From: Bacteroidota bacterium | GTDB lineage: Bacteria; Bacteroidota; Bacteroidia; Bacteroidales; Paludibacteraceae | Assembly (NCBI GenBank): GCA_030706455.1 | Contig: JAUZOL010000008.1 | Coordinates: 1 to 47,857, forward strand | Reading direction: 5' to 3' | Length of the DNA: 47,857 nt | Shown here: positions 35,699 to 45,297 of the stretch, in pieces | How positions within the stretch are numbered: position 1 is the first letter of the stretch | Layout: every line of letters begins with the position of its first letter | Notes under the pieces: model-generated | Seen by the model: only the letters and a program-made list of their open reading frames with translations | Databases searched by the model: none | What the model was told of the DNA's origin: nothing | Program-made: the position numbers and the translations under genes

Positions 35699-36898
35699 TT
35701 ATATTGTTCTCCCCGGATAAGCTTCGAGTGCTTTTCGGAGAACAAACAGCGCTTTTGCCAGTTCATCTTTCTGAAGAACATAAGCCAAACGAACCTCGTT
35801 ACGTCCTACGCCTTTATTAGTATAAAACCCTGAAGCGGGAGCCATCATCACGGTTTGTCCTTCATATTCGAAAGTTGACAGCAGCCATTCGCAGAATTTA
35901 TCAGAATCGTCGATCGGCAAACGAGCAACAGTATAAAATGCACCCATCGGAATCGGAGAGTAAACACCTGGGATACGGTTCAGTTCGTCAATCATGTACT
36001 TACGGCGCTCCACATATTCGTTGTAAACGTCAAGCATATATTCATCCGAAGCGTCCATCGAAGCCTCTGCAATAATCTGCCCGATAAGAGGAGGACTCAA
36101 ACGTGCCTGACAGAACTTCATAGCACTCTTTTTCACCTCTTCGTTTTTGGTCACCAACGCACCTACGCGAATTCCACACTCGCTGTATCGTTTCGAGACA
36201 GAATCAATAAGAACAACATTATTCTCAATTCCCTTCAAGTGGAACGCAGAAATATACGGAGCTCCGGTATAACAAAATTCACGGTACACTTCGTCGGAGA
36301 AGAGGAAGAGATCATGTTTTTTGACAATATCTCGAATATGATTGAGTTCTTTCTGCGTGTAGAGGTAACCGGTAGGATTGTTCGGATTACATATCATAAT
36401 CCCTTTTGTACGGGGAGTTATCAGTTCCTCAAATTGTTCTACCGGAGGAAGGCAAAAACCTTCGTCAATAGACGAAACAACAGGACGAACAATTGCTCCG
36501 CTACCAATTGCAAAAGCTGTGTAGTTTGCATAAGCAGGTTCCGGCACAATAATTTCATCATCAGGATCGAGACAAGAAAGGAAAGCAATATTTACGGCTT
36601 CCGATCCACCGGTCGTGATGATAATATCTTCTACCGAAACATTAATCTTATATTTCGCGTAATACTTCACCAGCTTTTCACGAAGACTTCTGAGCCCGTC
36701 GCTGGGGGAATATTCAAAAATTTTCAAGTCGATATCCTTCAACGCATCAAGCGCGACTTGGGGTGTAGGCAGATCGGGCTGGCCGATATTGAGATGATAC
36801 ACCTTGATACCGCGAGCTTTAGCTTTATCTGCCAAAGGCACCAGTTTACGTATTGGCGATTGAGGCATTGCAAAGCCCCGTCCTGAAATTTTTGGCAT
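35699..36898 (-). CDS. aspartate-type aminotransferase (class I/II, PLP)
   Basis: 399 aa, full length. Fold-type I aminotransferase with NPNNPTG (171-177, Asn174), SDEVYREF (201-208, Asp202 and Tyr205) and the PLP lysine in SVSKRYS (Lys236). It transfers amino groups between an amino acid and 2-oxoglutarate in the cytoplasm; aspartate is the most likely substrate but alanine or aromatic acids cannot be excluded. Its ATG at 36898 follows a 79-bp spacer from smpB, and the gene probably has its own promoter. Confidence 0.9.
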   Translation of the reverse strand: MPKISGRGFAMPQSPIRKLVPLADKAKARGIKVYHLNIGQPDLPTPQVALDALKDIDLKIFEYSPSDGLRSLREKLVKYYAKYKINVSVEDIIITTGGSEAVNIAFLSCLDPDDEIIVPEPAYANYTAFAIGSGAIVRPVVSSIDEGFCLPPVEQFEELITPRTKGIMICNPNNPTGYLYTQKELNHIRDIVKKHDLFLFSDEVYREFCYTGAPYISAFHLKGIENNVVLIDSVSKRYSECGIRVGALVTKNEEVKKSAMKFCQARLSPPLIGQIIAEASMDASDEYMLDVYNEYVERRKYMIDELNRIPGVYSPIPMGAFYTVARLPIDDSDKFCEWLLSTFEYEGQTVMMAPASGFYTNKGVGRNEVRLAYVLQKDELAKALFVLRKALEAYPGRTI

Positions 36899-36977
36899 AA
36901 GTGATGTAGTTCAAAGTTTCAAATTCCAAGGTCCAAGATTTCGGGATCTTATCCTTTACATCTAACCATTGGTATAT

Positions 36978-37439
36978 TTAAATCGATTTTTTAGACGCCC
37001 TATCCATCAGACGCTTATCTTCTTTTTCCTTCAAGGTCTGGCGTTTATCATAACTCTTTTTACCTCTGGCCACAGCAATTTCGAGCTTTGCCAGTCCTTT
37101 TTCGTTGATAAACAGCTTGGTTGGAATAATGGTGAATCCGGTTTCTTTCGTTGCTCTCACCAATTTTGCCAACTCTTTTTTTGTCAGCAGCAATTTCCGC
37201 TCTCTGCGGGCTTCATGATTGGCAAAAGTGCCAAAAGAATATTCTGCAATATGCATATTTTTCACCCACAGCTCATTGTTGATAAAAATGCAATAAGAAT
37301 CGGACAAACCAGCCTTCCCCTCACGAATTGCCTTAATTTCAGTACCAAACAATTGAATGCCTGCCACGAAAAAATCAGTCAGCTCGTAATCAAAAAATGC
37401 GCGCCTGTTTTTTACCGAAATATTAGAAGCTTTATGCAT
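36978..37439 (-). CDS. smpB: SsrA-binding protein SmpB
   Basis: 153 aa, typical length. It delivers tmRNA to stalled ribosomes for trans-translation. Recognised by [20 protein letters not shown] (16-35), the [17 protein letters not shown] strand, REGxA-type loops, [10 protein letters not shown], and a basic C-terminal tail ([20 protein letters not shown]) that folds into the ribosomal A site. It lies 17 bp after a Yip1-like membrane gene, so the two may be co-transcribed. Confidence 0.97.
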   Translation of the reverse strand: MHKASNISVKNRRAFFDYELTDFFVAGIQLFGTEIKAIREGKAGLSDSYCIFINNELWVKNMHIAEYSFGTFANHEARRERKLLLTKKELAKLVRATKETGFTIIPTKLFINEKGLAKLEIAVARGKKSYDKRQTLKEKEDKRLMDRASKKSI

Positions 37440-37456
37440 AAATAATAGAGCAACTT

Positions 37457-38026
37457 TTACTGAAGATTGGGAGTCATACCTCTAAGCACTCCATAAACCA
37501 CCACCGGTACAATCATCATAAAAAATGTCATACCAATTACAAAAACACCTCGTTCTTCAACTTTAAGGTTAAAAACAGATTCTGCTGCTACCCAAAGTAA
37601 AAACGCCGTGTACAAATAGAAAATCCAGAGGAAGAAAAAGCTGGGCATAACAGCCGTTGCTATGAACAGCAAAAACACGATCACCAGACCGTATCCAATC
37701 ACGATAGAAGACTGTTCCTTTGTCGGTGTAATGTTATATCTTTTCTGCATCAGAATCTTTAAAATATACTGAAGAAGATAAAATGACGCCAACAAAGAAC
37801 CAAAATAAACCAAACCATGTACAATTAATACATGAATGGGGTAAGCCGGGTGACGATGAAAAATCGCCTCCTGAATTATTTTCAAAACAGATGCCACGCC
37901 CATCAAAGGATAACAAAACTGCTTCAAAATCTGCTTATTAGTAAAACCTTCCCTCATAAACTGAGGCCATGCAACTTCAGGTTTTGCCAGTAATAAAATG
38001 ATCTTCTTGATAATTTCCTTATACAT
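37457..38026 (-). CDS. Yip1-like membrane protein
   Basis: 189 aa with about five membrane helices (for example [60 protein letters not shown], and the last one at [19 protein letters not shown]). An N-terminal amphipathic stretch ([16 protein letters not shown]) and a KPEVAW motif are typical of the Yip1-like family. Function unknown; expected in the inner membrane. Upstream of smpB on the same strand with a 17-bp gap. Confidence 0.75.
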   Translation of the reverse strand: MYKEIIKKIILLLAKPEVAWPQFMREGFTNKQILKQFCYPLMGVASVLKIIQEAIFHRHPAYPIHVLIVHGLVYFGSLLASFYLLQYILKILMQKRYNITPTKEQSSIVIGYGLVIVFLLFIATAVMPSFFFLWIFYLYTAFLLWVAAESVFNLKVEERGVFVIGMTFFMMIVPVVVYGVLRGMTPNLQ

Positions 38027-38169
38027 AATTACTCATCCTATTTTATCCGTGCAAAAGTAGGACTTTCGCTTTAAATAGCCAAATTCAAATTTTGCAAAAA
38101 AGAACCCTCCATTCGGCTGCAACTTGCAAAAATACCCAAAACGCCCTCCCTACTTTCAAAAATAAAACA

Positions 38170-38177
38170 TATCTTTG
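38170..38177 (+). promoter_or_regulatory. -7 element of the ahcY promoter
   Basis: TATCTTTG matches TAnnTTTG. No good -33 element is seen at the expected place. It would start the transcript near 38184, giving a leader of about 185 nt that contains the structure at 38207-38308. Confidence 0.5.
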
Positions 38178-38206
38178 TCAGCAATTAAGAGAAAACATGC
38201 AGATTA

Positions 38207-38308
38207 ATCGCATTCTTCATAGAATCAACATACTATGAAGATGCTTTGTTGTGTTAATAGGCATAGCCACTGCGAACCTCTTATAAGAGGCTGTCAGAGA
38301 AATGCGAT
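38207..38308 (+). promoter_or_regulatory. Structured leader of ahcY, candidate cis-regulatory RNA
   Basis: This lies in the 342-bp stretch 38027-38368, which has no gene. Three perfect helices can form together: P1 ATCGCATT (38207-38214) with AATGCGAT (38301-38308); P2 CTTCATAG (38215-38222) with CTATGAAG (38233-38240), stacked directly on P1; P3 CCTCT-TATA-AGAGG (38277-38290). An alternative pairing, GCAT (38210-38213) with ATGC (38241-38244), would extend P2 and break P1, as in a switch. It does not match any SAH or SAM riboswitch consensus I can recall. Confidence 0.5.
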
Positions 38309-38368
38309 GGTAAATTGCAACTCCAAAAACAGCGCTCTGTTTCAAAAATAAACCAAGTTAATTATTGA

Positions 38369-39790
38369 ATGATACAGGAACAATTATTTTCGGGCCTACC
38401 GTACAAGGTTGCCGACATATCGCTGGCTGATTTCGGCCGCAAAGAAATAATTCTTGCAGAAAAAGAAATGCCCGGTTTGATGGCATTACGTGAGAAATAT
38501 TGCAACGAAAAACCCCTGAAAGGTGCACGCATCATGGGTTCGCTCCACATGACCATCCAGACAGCTGTTTTGATTGAAACGCTGGCTGCATTGGGTGCTG
38601 AAGTGCGCTGGGCAAGCTGCAACATTTATTCAACACAGGATCATGCCGCCGCTGCTATTGCTGCTGCCGGAATTCCGGTTTTTGCATGGAAAGGCGAAAC
38701 ATTGGCCGAATACTGGTGGTGTACTTTACAGGCACTTATTTTTGAAGGTAACAAAGGACCAAATGTAATTGTGGACGATGGTGGCGATGCTACCATGATG
38801 ATTCACGTCGGAAATGACGCAGAAAAAGATGCTTCGGTTCTCGACAAAGCTGCCGGCGGCGAAGACGAACGCGAACTCTACGCAATATTAAAAGAAGTTC
38901 TGAAAAAAGACGCTTCACTCTGGACCCGCATGATTCCTGAAATTCGCGGTGTATCGGAAGAAACGACTACCGGCGTTCATCGTTTGTATCAAATGCTGGA
39001 AGAAGGCAAACTCCTTTTCCCTGCATTCAACGTAAACGACTCTGTCACAAAATCCAAGTTCGATAACCTTTATGGCTGCCGCGAATCGTTGGCCGACGGT
39101 ATCAAGCGTGCCACGGACATCATGCTGGCAGGTAAAGTGGTGGTAGTTTGCGGTTATGGCGACGTGGGCAAAGGTTGTGCACACTCTATGCGCACCTACG
39201 GAGCCCGTGTTTTGGTAACCGAAATCGACCCGATTTGCGCATTGCAGGCTGCCATGGAAGGATTTGAAGTAACTACCGTTGAAGATGCTTTGGTCGAAGG
39301 TGACATTTACGTGACCACTACCGGCAACCGCGATATCATCCGCATCGAGCACATCGAAAAGATGAAGAACGCAGCTATCATCTGCAACATCGGTCACTTC
39401 GACAACGAAATCCAGGTGGATAAATTAAAAACATTCCCCGGCATCAAACACGAGAATATCAAACCTCAGGTAGATAAATATATCTTTCCTGACGGTCACT
39501 TTATACTATTATTGGCCGATGGCCGTTTAGTAAATCTGGGTTGTGCCACCGGACACCCTTCCTTTGTAATGAGTAATTCGTTTACCAACCAGACTTTGGC
39601 GCAAATAGAACTATTCACCAACAATTACGAAGTGAATGTATACCGTTTACCCAAAAAGCTCGACGAAGAAGTTGCCCGCCTGCATCTCGAAAAAATCGGC
39701 GTTAAACTGACTCGCCTGACTCCCGAACAAGCAAGTTATATCGGGGTTTCGCAAGACGGGCCATTCAAACCGGAGCACTACAGATATTAA
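38369..39790 (+). CDS. ahcY: adenosylhomocysteinase (SAH hydrolase)
   Basis: 473 aa, full length, with tightly bound NAD. It splits S-adenosylhomocysteine into adenosine and homocysteine, removing the inhibitor left by methyltransferases and feeding homocysteine to MetH. Hallmarks: [15 protein letters not shown] (57-71), [36 protein letters not shown], the NAD loop [18 protein letters not shown], and the C-terminal [11 protein letters not shown]. The start at ATG 38369 fits the family. It has its own leader, with a promoter-like box at 38170 and a foldable region. A nucleosidase-like gene at 2940 could overlap in function. Confidence 0.97.
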   Translation: MIQEQLFSGLPYKVADISLADFGRKEIILAEKEMPGLMALREKYCNEKPLKGARIMGSLHMTIQTAVLIETLAALGAEVRWASCNIYSTQDHAAAAIAAAGIPVFAWKGETLAEYWWCTLQALIFEGNKGPNVIVDDGGDATMMIHVGNDAEKDASVLDKAAGGEDERELYAILKEVLKKDASLWTRMIPEIRGVSEETTTGVHRLYQMLEEGKLLFPAFNVNDSVTKSKFDNLYGCRESLADGIKRATDIMLAGKVVVVCGYGDVGKGCAHSMRTYGARVLVTEIDPICALQAAMEGFEVTTVEDALVEGDIYVTTTGNRDIIRIEHIEKMKNAAIICNIGHFDNEIQVDKLKTFPGIKHENIKPQVDKYIFPDGHFILLLADGRLVNLGCATGHPSFVMSNSFTNQTLAQIELFTNNYEVNVYRLPKKLDEEVARLHLEKIGVKLTRLTPEQASYIGVSQDGPFKPEHYRY

Positions 39791-39875
39791 TCAACTAATA
39801 ATGATCAATTAGTAATTAACAGTGTATCATGTCACCATTATTCAGTGCTAATTATTAATTCTTAATTCAACACAT

Positions 39876-40478
39876 ATGTTCAGTCAACTTTGCAACCCGA
39901 TATTCAAAGCTGCTATTGATCAATACCATCTTACGGATAATGTGGATACTCCTATTAAAAATCCGTATGAACTGAAGACAATTGAATACTATCTTTTTTT
40001 GAAAAACTGGATAGATACGGTACAGTGGCACCTCGAAGATATTATCCGTAACCCGGAAATCGATCCGGTGGAAGCCTTGCAAATCAAACGCCGCATCGAC
40101 AAGTCAAATCAGGATCGTACTGACCTGGTAGAATTGATCGACAGCTATTTTCTGGACAAATACAAGAATGTGCCCCAACTGGACGGTGCGACTATCAACA
40201 CCGAAAGTCCGGCCTGGGCTATTGACCGGTTATCGATTCTGGCGTTGAAGATTTATCATATGCAACAGGAAGTTGACAGAAAAGAAGCTTCCGACAGCCA
40301 CCGTGCCGAATGTAATAAGAAGCTGGCAATTCTGCTTGAGCAAGAAGTGGATCTTTCATCTGCCATTGATCAATTATTGAGCGATATCGAAGCAGGTCGC
40401 AAATGGATGAAGGTATACAAGCAAATGAAAATGTATAACGATCCGGCATTAAATCCGGTGTTGTACGCGAAGCAATAG
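39876..40478 (+). CDS. DUF4254 protein
   Basis: 200 aa, mostly helical, no signal peptide or membrane segment. It matches DUF4254 through NPYELKTIEYYLFLKNWIDT, VQWHLEDIIRNPEID, LQIKRRIDKSNQDRTDLVE and TESPAWAIDRLSILALKIYH. In Bacteroidota this gene regularly stands next to a family 9 glycosyltransferase, as here, so a link to lipopolysaccharide or surface glycan synthesis is likely, but its activity is unknown. It probably forms an operon with the gene 70 bp downstream. Confidence 0.85.
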   Translation: MFSQLCNPIFKAAIDQYHLTDNVDTPIKNPYELKTIEYYLFLKNWIDTVQWHLEDIIRNPEIDPVEALQIKRRIDKSNQDRTDLVELIDSYFLDKYKNVPQLDGATINTESPAWAIDRLSILALKIYHMQQEVDRKEASDSHRAECNKKLAILLEQEVDLSSAIDQLLSDIEAGRKWMKVYKQMKMYNDPALNPVLYAKQ

Positions 40479-40548
40479 TCAATTGCAGATTACTACAATT
40501 ATATCAGGAGCAGTTCCTGTCTAACCAGAATCAAAAAGCAAGAGTTCC

Positions 40549-41568
40549 GTGAATATATTAATTACACGCTTATCGGCATTGGGTGATGTTGCCATGATGA
40601 TCCCTGTGGTCAGCTCCATCGCTCAACGATATCCGGAACATAACTTCACGGTGGTTTCAATGCCATTGGTTGCTCCTTTGTTCAAGGGGCTTCCCAATGT
40701 TGACTTTGTTGCTTTTGAAAAAAAAACATCGCACAAAGGCGTTAAAGGAATTCTGAAGCTCTTCCGTCAGTTGAATAAACTACGGAAATATGATTGCATG
40801 GTAGATTTGCACGATGTCTTGAGAACAAAAATCCTTCGGTCGCTCTTTCGCGTTGTTGGAACAAAGATTTTCATCATCGATAAAGGAAGAGCCGAAAAGA
40901 AAGATCTTGTTGATAACGGCTTTCAACATTCAACGCAACTAACATCATCGGTAGACCGATACCGTGCAGTTTTTGCATCCATGGGTCTGACCATTGGCAC
41001 AGTAAACAGCAGCCTTCCTTTTGTAGCATTGACATCCGGAGAGAAACTCGTTGAAACTTTCGGAGAAAAAAAAGGCAAATGGATTGGCATTGCTCCATTT
41101 TCCCAGCATGTTGGCAAACAATTACCGCTTAATAAGGTCGAAACAGTAATTGATTATTTTTGCCAGGAACCTGACACAACGGTTTTTTTATTCGGAGCCG
41201 GAGATCGGGAAAAACAATTAATTGAAAACTGGATAACTAAATATCCAAAAGCCAGATCTGTTGTCGGCAAGTTGCCGTTTGACGTAGAACTTCTCCTGAT
41301 GAAAGAACTGGACGTAATGATGACTATGGACTCCGGCAATATGCACCTTGCATCTTTAGTCGGTACTCCGGTCGTTTCCATTTGGGGTGCCACCCACCCT
41401 TTCGCCGGATTTTATGGAATGAATCAGCCGGAATCGAATGCAGTTCAACTGCCATTGGCCTGCCGTCCATGTTCTATTTTCGGTAATGTTCCCTGCAAAT
41501 TTGGAACGTATGAATGTTTGAATGCTATTGATCCGAAAATCATTGTGGAAAAGATGGCAAAATATTAA
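40549..41568 (+). CDS. family 9 glycosyltransferase (heptosyltransferase-like)
   Basis: 339 aa starting at GTG 40549 (MNILITRLSALGDVAMMIPV, the standard N-terminal strand and loop of the family, so the start is firm). GT-B fold: an N-terminal Rossmann lobe (1-165) and a C-terminal lobe with FLFGAGDREKQLIE, MTMDSGNMHLASLVGTPVVS and IWGATHPFAGFYG. These enzymes add heptose or similar sugars to the lipopolysaccharide core at the cytoplasmic face. Its end overlaps the frame before parA, but the parA start lies 28 bp after its stop. Paired with the DUF4254 gene. Confidence 0.88.
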   Translation: MNILITRLSALGDVAMMIPVVSSIAQRYPEHNFTVVSMPLVAPLFKGLPNVDFVAFEKKTSHKGVKGILKLFRQLNKLRKYDCMVDLHDVLRTKILRSLFRVVGTKIFIIDKGRAEKKDLVDNGFQHSTQLTSSVDRYRAVFASMGLTIGTVNSSLPFVALTSGEKLVETFGEKKGKWIGIAPFSQHVGKQLPLNKVETVIDYFCQEPDTTVFLFGAGDREKQLIENWITKYPKARSVVGKLPFDVELLLMKELDVMMTMDSGNMHLASLVGTPVVSIWGATHPFAGFYGMNQPESNAVQLPLACRPCSIFGNVPCKFGTYECLNAIDPKIIVEKMAKY

Positions 41569-41596
41569 TTGTAGTATAGTTAGAAAAATAAGATAT

Positions 41597-42370
41597 ATGG
41601 GTAAAATAATTGCTTTAGCAAATCAAAAAGGAGGGGTTGGTAAAACAACCACAGCTATCAATTTAGCTGCTTCGTTAGCCTCGCTGGGTAAAAAAGTGCT
41701 GCTTGTTGATGCCGATCCACAAGCAAACGCATCCTCCGGCTTAGGTGTAGATGTGCGTGACGTAAAAAAGAGTATTTATGAGTGTTTGGTTGAAGAAATA
41801 GAACCAAAAGAAGCAATTGTCCCTACAGAACTGAGCACACTTTCCATCATACCTTCTCACATTGACCTGGTAGGAGCTGAAATTGAAATGCTCGAAATTG
41901 AGAATCGGGAAAAGATCATGCGCCGCATGTTGCAGCCCCTCAAAGATGATTATGATTACATCCTGATTGACTGTCTGCCATCGCTCGGTCTGATCACCGT
42001 AAACGCATTGACAGCTTCCGATGTGGTTATCATTCCGGTTCAGTGTGAATATTTTGCTCTTGAAGGTATCAGCAAACTGCTCAACACCATCAAAATTATC
42101 AAGACAAAGCTAAACCCTGATCTGGCTATCGAAGGATTCCTTCTAACCATGTATGACAATCGTCTGCGTTTGGCCAATCAGGTATATAATGAAGTGCAAA
42201 AACATTTTGGTGATCTTGTATTCAAAGCTGTTATTCAACGGAATGTAAAGCTTAGTGAAGCGCCTAGTCACGGTAAGCCTGTTTTATTGTACGATAAAGA
42301 ATCGAAAGGAACGCAAAATTACCTTGATCTGGCAAAAGAACTGATTGCCAGAGACGAAGCTGAAGAATAA
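41597..42370 (+). CDS. parA: chromosome-partitioning ATPase ParA (Soj-type)
   Basis: 257 aa from the ATG at 41597; the frame opens earlier but the family begins at MGKIIALANQKGGVGKTT, which includes the deviant Walker A (KGGVGKTT, 11-18). Walker B region LIDCLPSLGLITVNAL and the VIIPVQCEYFALEGISKL block follow. It binds DNA as an ATP dimer and moves ParB-parS complexes to segregate origins. Adjacent to parB in the usual order. No parS site (TGTTTCACGTGAAACA) was noticed in this window. Confidence 0.96.
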   Translation: MGKIIALANQKGGVGKTTTAINLAASLASLGKKVLLVDADPQANASSGLGVDVRDVKKSIYECLVEEIEPKEAIVPTELSTLSIIPSHIDLVGAEIEMLEIENREKIMRRMLQPLKDDYDYILIDCLPSLGLITVNALTASDVVIIPVQCEYFALEGISKLLNTIKIIKTKLNPDLAIEGFLLTMYDNRLRLANQVYNEVQKHFGDLVFKAVIQRNVKLSEAPSHGKPVLLYDKESKGTQNYLDLAKELIARDEAEE

Positions 42371-42426
42371 TATTTCCGAAGTAACATTTTTCTATCTGTA
42401 AACCGAAAGCTTTTTTGAAAAACGAT

Positions 42427-43314
42427 ATGGTACAAAAACACGCACTCGGACGCGGTTTGGGCGCCCTGATTGATATAGAACCTGTCAGCACCGGCGGGTC
42501 TTCTTCCATTAATGAAATAGCAATTTCAAAAATACATCCGAATCCACATCAGCCACGCACCTTTTTTGACGAAGAGGCACTGGCCGAGCTTTCCGCTTCG
42601 ATCAAGGAAATTGGGATTATTCAACCTATCACACTCCGGGAAGTCGACGAAAATAATTATCAGATCATTGCGGGCGAACGTCGTTACAGAGCATCAAAAA
42701 TGGCTGGTCTCACAACCATTCCGGCATATGTAAAGAAAGCAGAAGATGATTTGGTAATGGAAATGGCTCTTATCGAAAATCTTCAGCGTGAAGATTTGAA
42801 TGCCATTGAGGTTGCTCTTACTTTCCAGCGTTTACTCGAAGAATACAAAATGACCCAGGAACGCCTGAGTGAACGGGTAGGAAAGAAACGTGCCACGATT
42901 TCAAACTATCTGCGATTGCTTCGTTTGCCTGCCGAAATTCAGATGGGCATCAAAAACAAGCAAATTGATATGGGTCATGCGAAAGCCCTTATCACCATTG
43001 ACGATCCGGCCAAACAGATTTCAATTTATGAACAAATTCTTGCCAACCATTTGTCTGTAAGAAAGGTGGAAGAACTGGTACGGGGAAATGAAGAAAGTGT
43101 AAGTGCAACTCCGGCAACCGACACAACCGTTGCGCCGAGAGAAAGAGTAATTACACCGGTTGAGCACACATTGATTCAGAACCGTTTGACAGAATGCCTG
43201 AAATCGAAAGTGCAATTTTCCTGTAATGATAAAGGAAAAGGAAAAATTACCATCTCATTCGGTTCCGATATGGAACTTGAACGATTGATGGAGCTTTTTG
43301 ACAAACTGAATTGA
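42427..43314 (+). CDS. parB: chromosome-partitioning protein ParB (Spo0J-type)
   Basis: 295 aa from the ATG at 42427 (a TTG at 42415 is an alternative). ParB/Srx CTP-binding domain (about 25-135, with NPHQPRTFF, IGIIQPITLRE and the GERRYRAS box), a helix-turn-helix DNA-binding region (about 140-200, TQERLSERVGKKRATISNYL), and a C-terminal dimerisation domain ending in ISFGSDMELERLMELFDKL. It loads on parS as a CTP-dependent clamp. It lies 56 bp after parA, in the same operon. Confidence 0.95.
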   Translation: MVQKHALGRGLGALIDIEPVSTGGSSSINEIAISKIHPNPHQPRTFFDEEALAELSASIKEIGIIQPITLREVDENNYQIIAGERRYRASKMAGLTTIPAYVKKAEDDLVMEMALIENLQREDLNAIEVALTFQRLLEEYKMTQERLSERVGKKRATISNYLRLLRLPAEIQMGIKNKQIDMGHAKALITIDDPAKQISIYEQILANHLSVRKVEELVRGNEESVSATPATDTTVAPRERVITPVEHTLIQNRLTECLKSKVQFSCNDKGKGKITISFGSDMELERLMELFDKLN

Positions 43315-43334
43315 CAGAATAAAACAGAGATAAA

Positions 43335-43997
43335 TTGAGACATCTACTGCTCATACTGTTAGCGTGCATAGTAACGACAAATGCAAAAGCTCTTTCCGTT
43401 AATGATTCAACAAAGGTGGCAAGAGACACTATCGCTTTTTCCCTGCATGAGAAAAAGGCAGCTCTGAAAACGCCTGCCGATACATTAACGCACAAGGCCA
43501 TTTTCAAACCAAATCCGTCCAGAGCCGTTTGGTTGGGAGCTATTGTACCGGGATTAGGTCAGATCTATAACAAAAAATACTGGAAGCTGCCGTTGATATA
43601 CGGAGGTTTCGCCGGTCTTATTTACGCAATTTCGTGGAATGGCCGAATGTATAATGATTACAAGAATGCCTATCTGGATATTACGGATAATAACCCGAAT
43701 ACGACAAGTTATCTGCATTTTCTAACACCGGATCAGCAGAAGTCTTACGATACAGCCTGGTTGACAAGTGCACTAAAAACCAGAGTCAGTTCCTTTCGCC
43801 GTTACCGCGATTTAAGTGTAATATGCGCAATCGGATTATACGCAATTTCAATGATAGATGCCTATGTTGATGCGCAATTGTCCGATTTCGACGTTTCTCC
43901 GGATTTGTCGATGAAGATAGCCCCCACTCTAATGAATAATGCTTATCAGAGCGGCCTGAATGCTTCTCTTGGCATGAAATTAAAGTTTAATTTTTAA
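43335..43997 (+). CDS. DUF5683 protein
   Basis: 220 aa with a signal-like N-terminus (RHLLLILLACIVTTNAKALS) and a TTG start at 43335. The DUF5683 core lies at about 55-180: PSRAVWLGAIVPGLGQIYNK, YWKLPLIYGGFAGLIYAIS, and a second hydrophobic segment SVICAIGLYAISMIDAYVDA. Probably an envelope membrane protein of unknown function; the family regularly sits between parB and the transglycosylase gene in Bacteroidota, as it does here. Spacing to parB is 20 bp and to the next gene 10 bp, so one operon. Confidence 0.85.
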   Translation: MRHLLLILLACIVTTNAKALSVNDSTKVARDTIAFSLHEKKAALKTPADTLTHKAIFKPNPSRAVWLGAIVPGLGQIYNKKYWKLPLIYGGFAGLIYAISWNGRMYNDYKNAYLDITDNNPNTTSYLHFLTPDQQKSYDTAWLTSALKTRVSSFRRYRDLSVICAIGLYAISMIDAYVDAQLSDFDVSPDLSMKIAPTLMNNAYQSGLNASLGMKLKFNF

Positions 43998-44007
43998 AAT
44001 CAACGGA

Positions 44008-45231
44008 ATGCGTTTTTTGTTCAACTGTTTAATTATCACGCTCTTTACAACCTTGCCGCTATGTTCTTTTGCTGCTGAAGCAGAAAAGAATGTAAACGAC
44101 TCTGTATCAAAAGAGATAAAAAAACAGCTTGAACCGCTTGTTATGCCTGAAGGTTACGACATGAGTTTCAACGGACTCCTCAACCAATGGTATGAGCGCA
44201 AAAACATTAACACCACATTCGTTGATGATAGCGTGGATCCTTATGTTTCCGATTCCATAATCATTGATCGGTTATCGAAGTTACCGGCTATTATGGAACT
44301 TCCCTTTAACGAACATATAAGGAAGTGCATTAATTTCTACACCATTCAAAAGCGCAAGCAGGTGTCTTACATGCTGGCGATGGGGCAATATTACATGCCG
44401 ATTTTTGAAGACCAACTCCTTGCCAATAAACTACCCGACGAGCTGAAATACCTGCCCATCATAGAGTCAGCTCTCAACCCCACAGCTTATTCCCGTGCCG
44501 GAGCAGGAGGCTTGTGGCAATTGATGGTGTCAACCGGACGAATTTACGGTTTGCAAATCAACAGCCTGATTGATGAAAGAATGGATCCGTACAAGTCATC
44601 CGTTGCGGCAGCCAAATATCTTAAAGATCTTTTCCGGGTTTACGGAGACTGGAACCTTGTTATTGCTGCTTACAACTGTGGACCCGGCAATGTAAATAAA
44701 GCAATCCGCCGCTCGGGAGGAAAACGTGATTACTGGCAGATCTATCCGTACCTGCCAAATGAAACCCGCAACTATGTTCCTATCTTCATTGCAGCCAACT
44801 ATGTAATGAACTATTACAAGCAACACAATCTCAACGTTGCTCCGGTTTGCCTGCCAATGACCGATACAATCATGGTGAAAGAAAAAGTTCATCTGGTACA
44901 GATTGCAGACCTGATGAATCTTCCTATTGCAGAACTCAGAACGCTCAATCCTCAATACCGTCAGGACATTGTTCCCGGCAATTTTCAGCCTTGTGCTATT
45001 CGGTTACCTCTGAATGAAGCGAGCTCTTTCCTGCAAAATAAGGATAAAATAGTTGCTTACAAAGCTGACGAACTTTTCACTAACCGGTTATTGGTAGAAC
45101 CTGCAGAAGGCGTTTATCTGGCAAAAAATTCCAAAGCCTCCAAACACTCCGTCAAAGGATCAAAATCCAAAAAGAAAAGCAGTTCGTCAAAGAGTCGTTC
45201 CGGTAAGAAATCGAAACGAAAAAAGCATTAA
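44008..45231 (+). CDS. MltD-like membrane-bound lytic transglycosylase with LysM
   Basis: 407 aa with a signal peptide (LFTTLPLCSFAAEA region). The SLT goose-type domain is at about 135-270: YLPIIESALNPTAYSRAGAG with catalytic Glu153, GLWQLM (168-173), MDPYKSSVAAAKYLKDL and AAYNCGPGNVNKAI. A LysM-like repeat follows (about 293-340, VHLVQIADLMNLPIAELRTL). The C-terminal 30 residues are Lys/Ser-rich. It cleaves glycan strands to 1,6-anhydromuramyl products in the periplasm. No lipobox cysteine is obvious, so anchoring is uncertain. Last of the parAB-DUF5683 run. Confidence 0.9.
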   Translation: MRFLFNCLIITLFTTLPLCSFAAEAEKNVNDSVSKEIKKQLEPLVMPEGYDMSFNGLLNQWYERKNINTTFVDDSVDPYVSDSIIIDRLSKLPAIMELPFNEHIRKCINFYTIQKRKQVSYMLAMGQYYMPIFEDQLLANKLPDELKYLPIIESALNPTAYSRAGAGGLWQLMVSTGRIYGLQINSLIDERMDPYKSSVAAAKYLKDLFRVYGDWNLVIAAYNCGPGNVNKAIRRSGGKRDYWQIYPYLPNETRNYVPIFIAANYVMNYYKQHNLNVAPVCLPMTDTIMVKEKVHLVQIADLMNLPIAELRTLNPQYRQDIVPGNFQPCAIRLPLNEASSFLQNKDKIVAYKADELFTNRLLVEPAEGVYLAKNSKASKHSVKGSKSKKKSSSSKSRSGKKSKRKKH

Positions 45232-45297
45232 TCAAAGTTCAACATTCCATCACGGTTTGACATTCTGCCATATTGTTGTTTTTAACACCACACGACA

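Noticed and set aside
38207-38308. Known SAH or SAM riboswitch class in the ahcY leader
   Set aside because: The conserved cores I can recall for those classes are not present; only the helices are supported.
38027-38368. tRNA gene in the spacer before ahcY
   Set aside because: The CCTCTTATAAGAGG hairpin is suggestive of an arm, but no acceptor stem, T-loop or CCA-type end fits around it.
41597-43314. parS site near parAB
   Set aside because: No TGTTTCACGTGAAACA-like 16-mer was found by eye in or near the operon; it may lie elsewhere.
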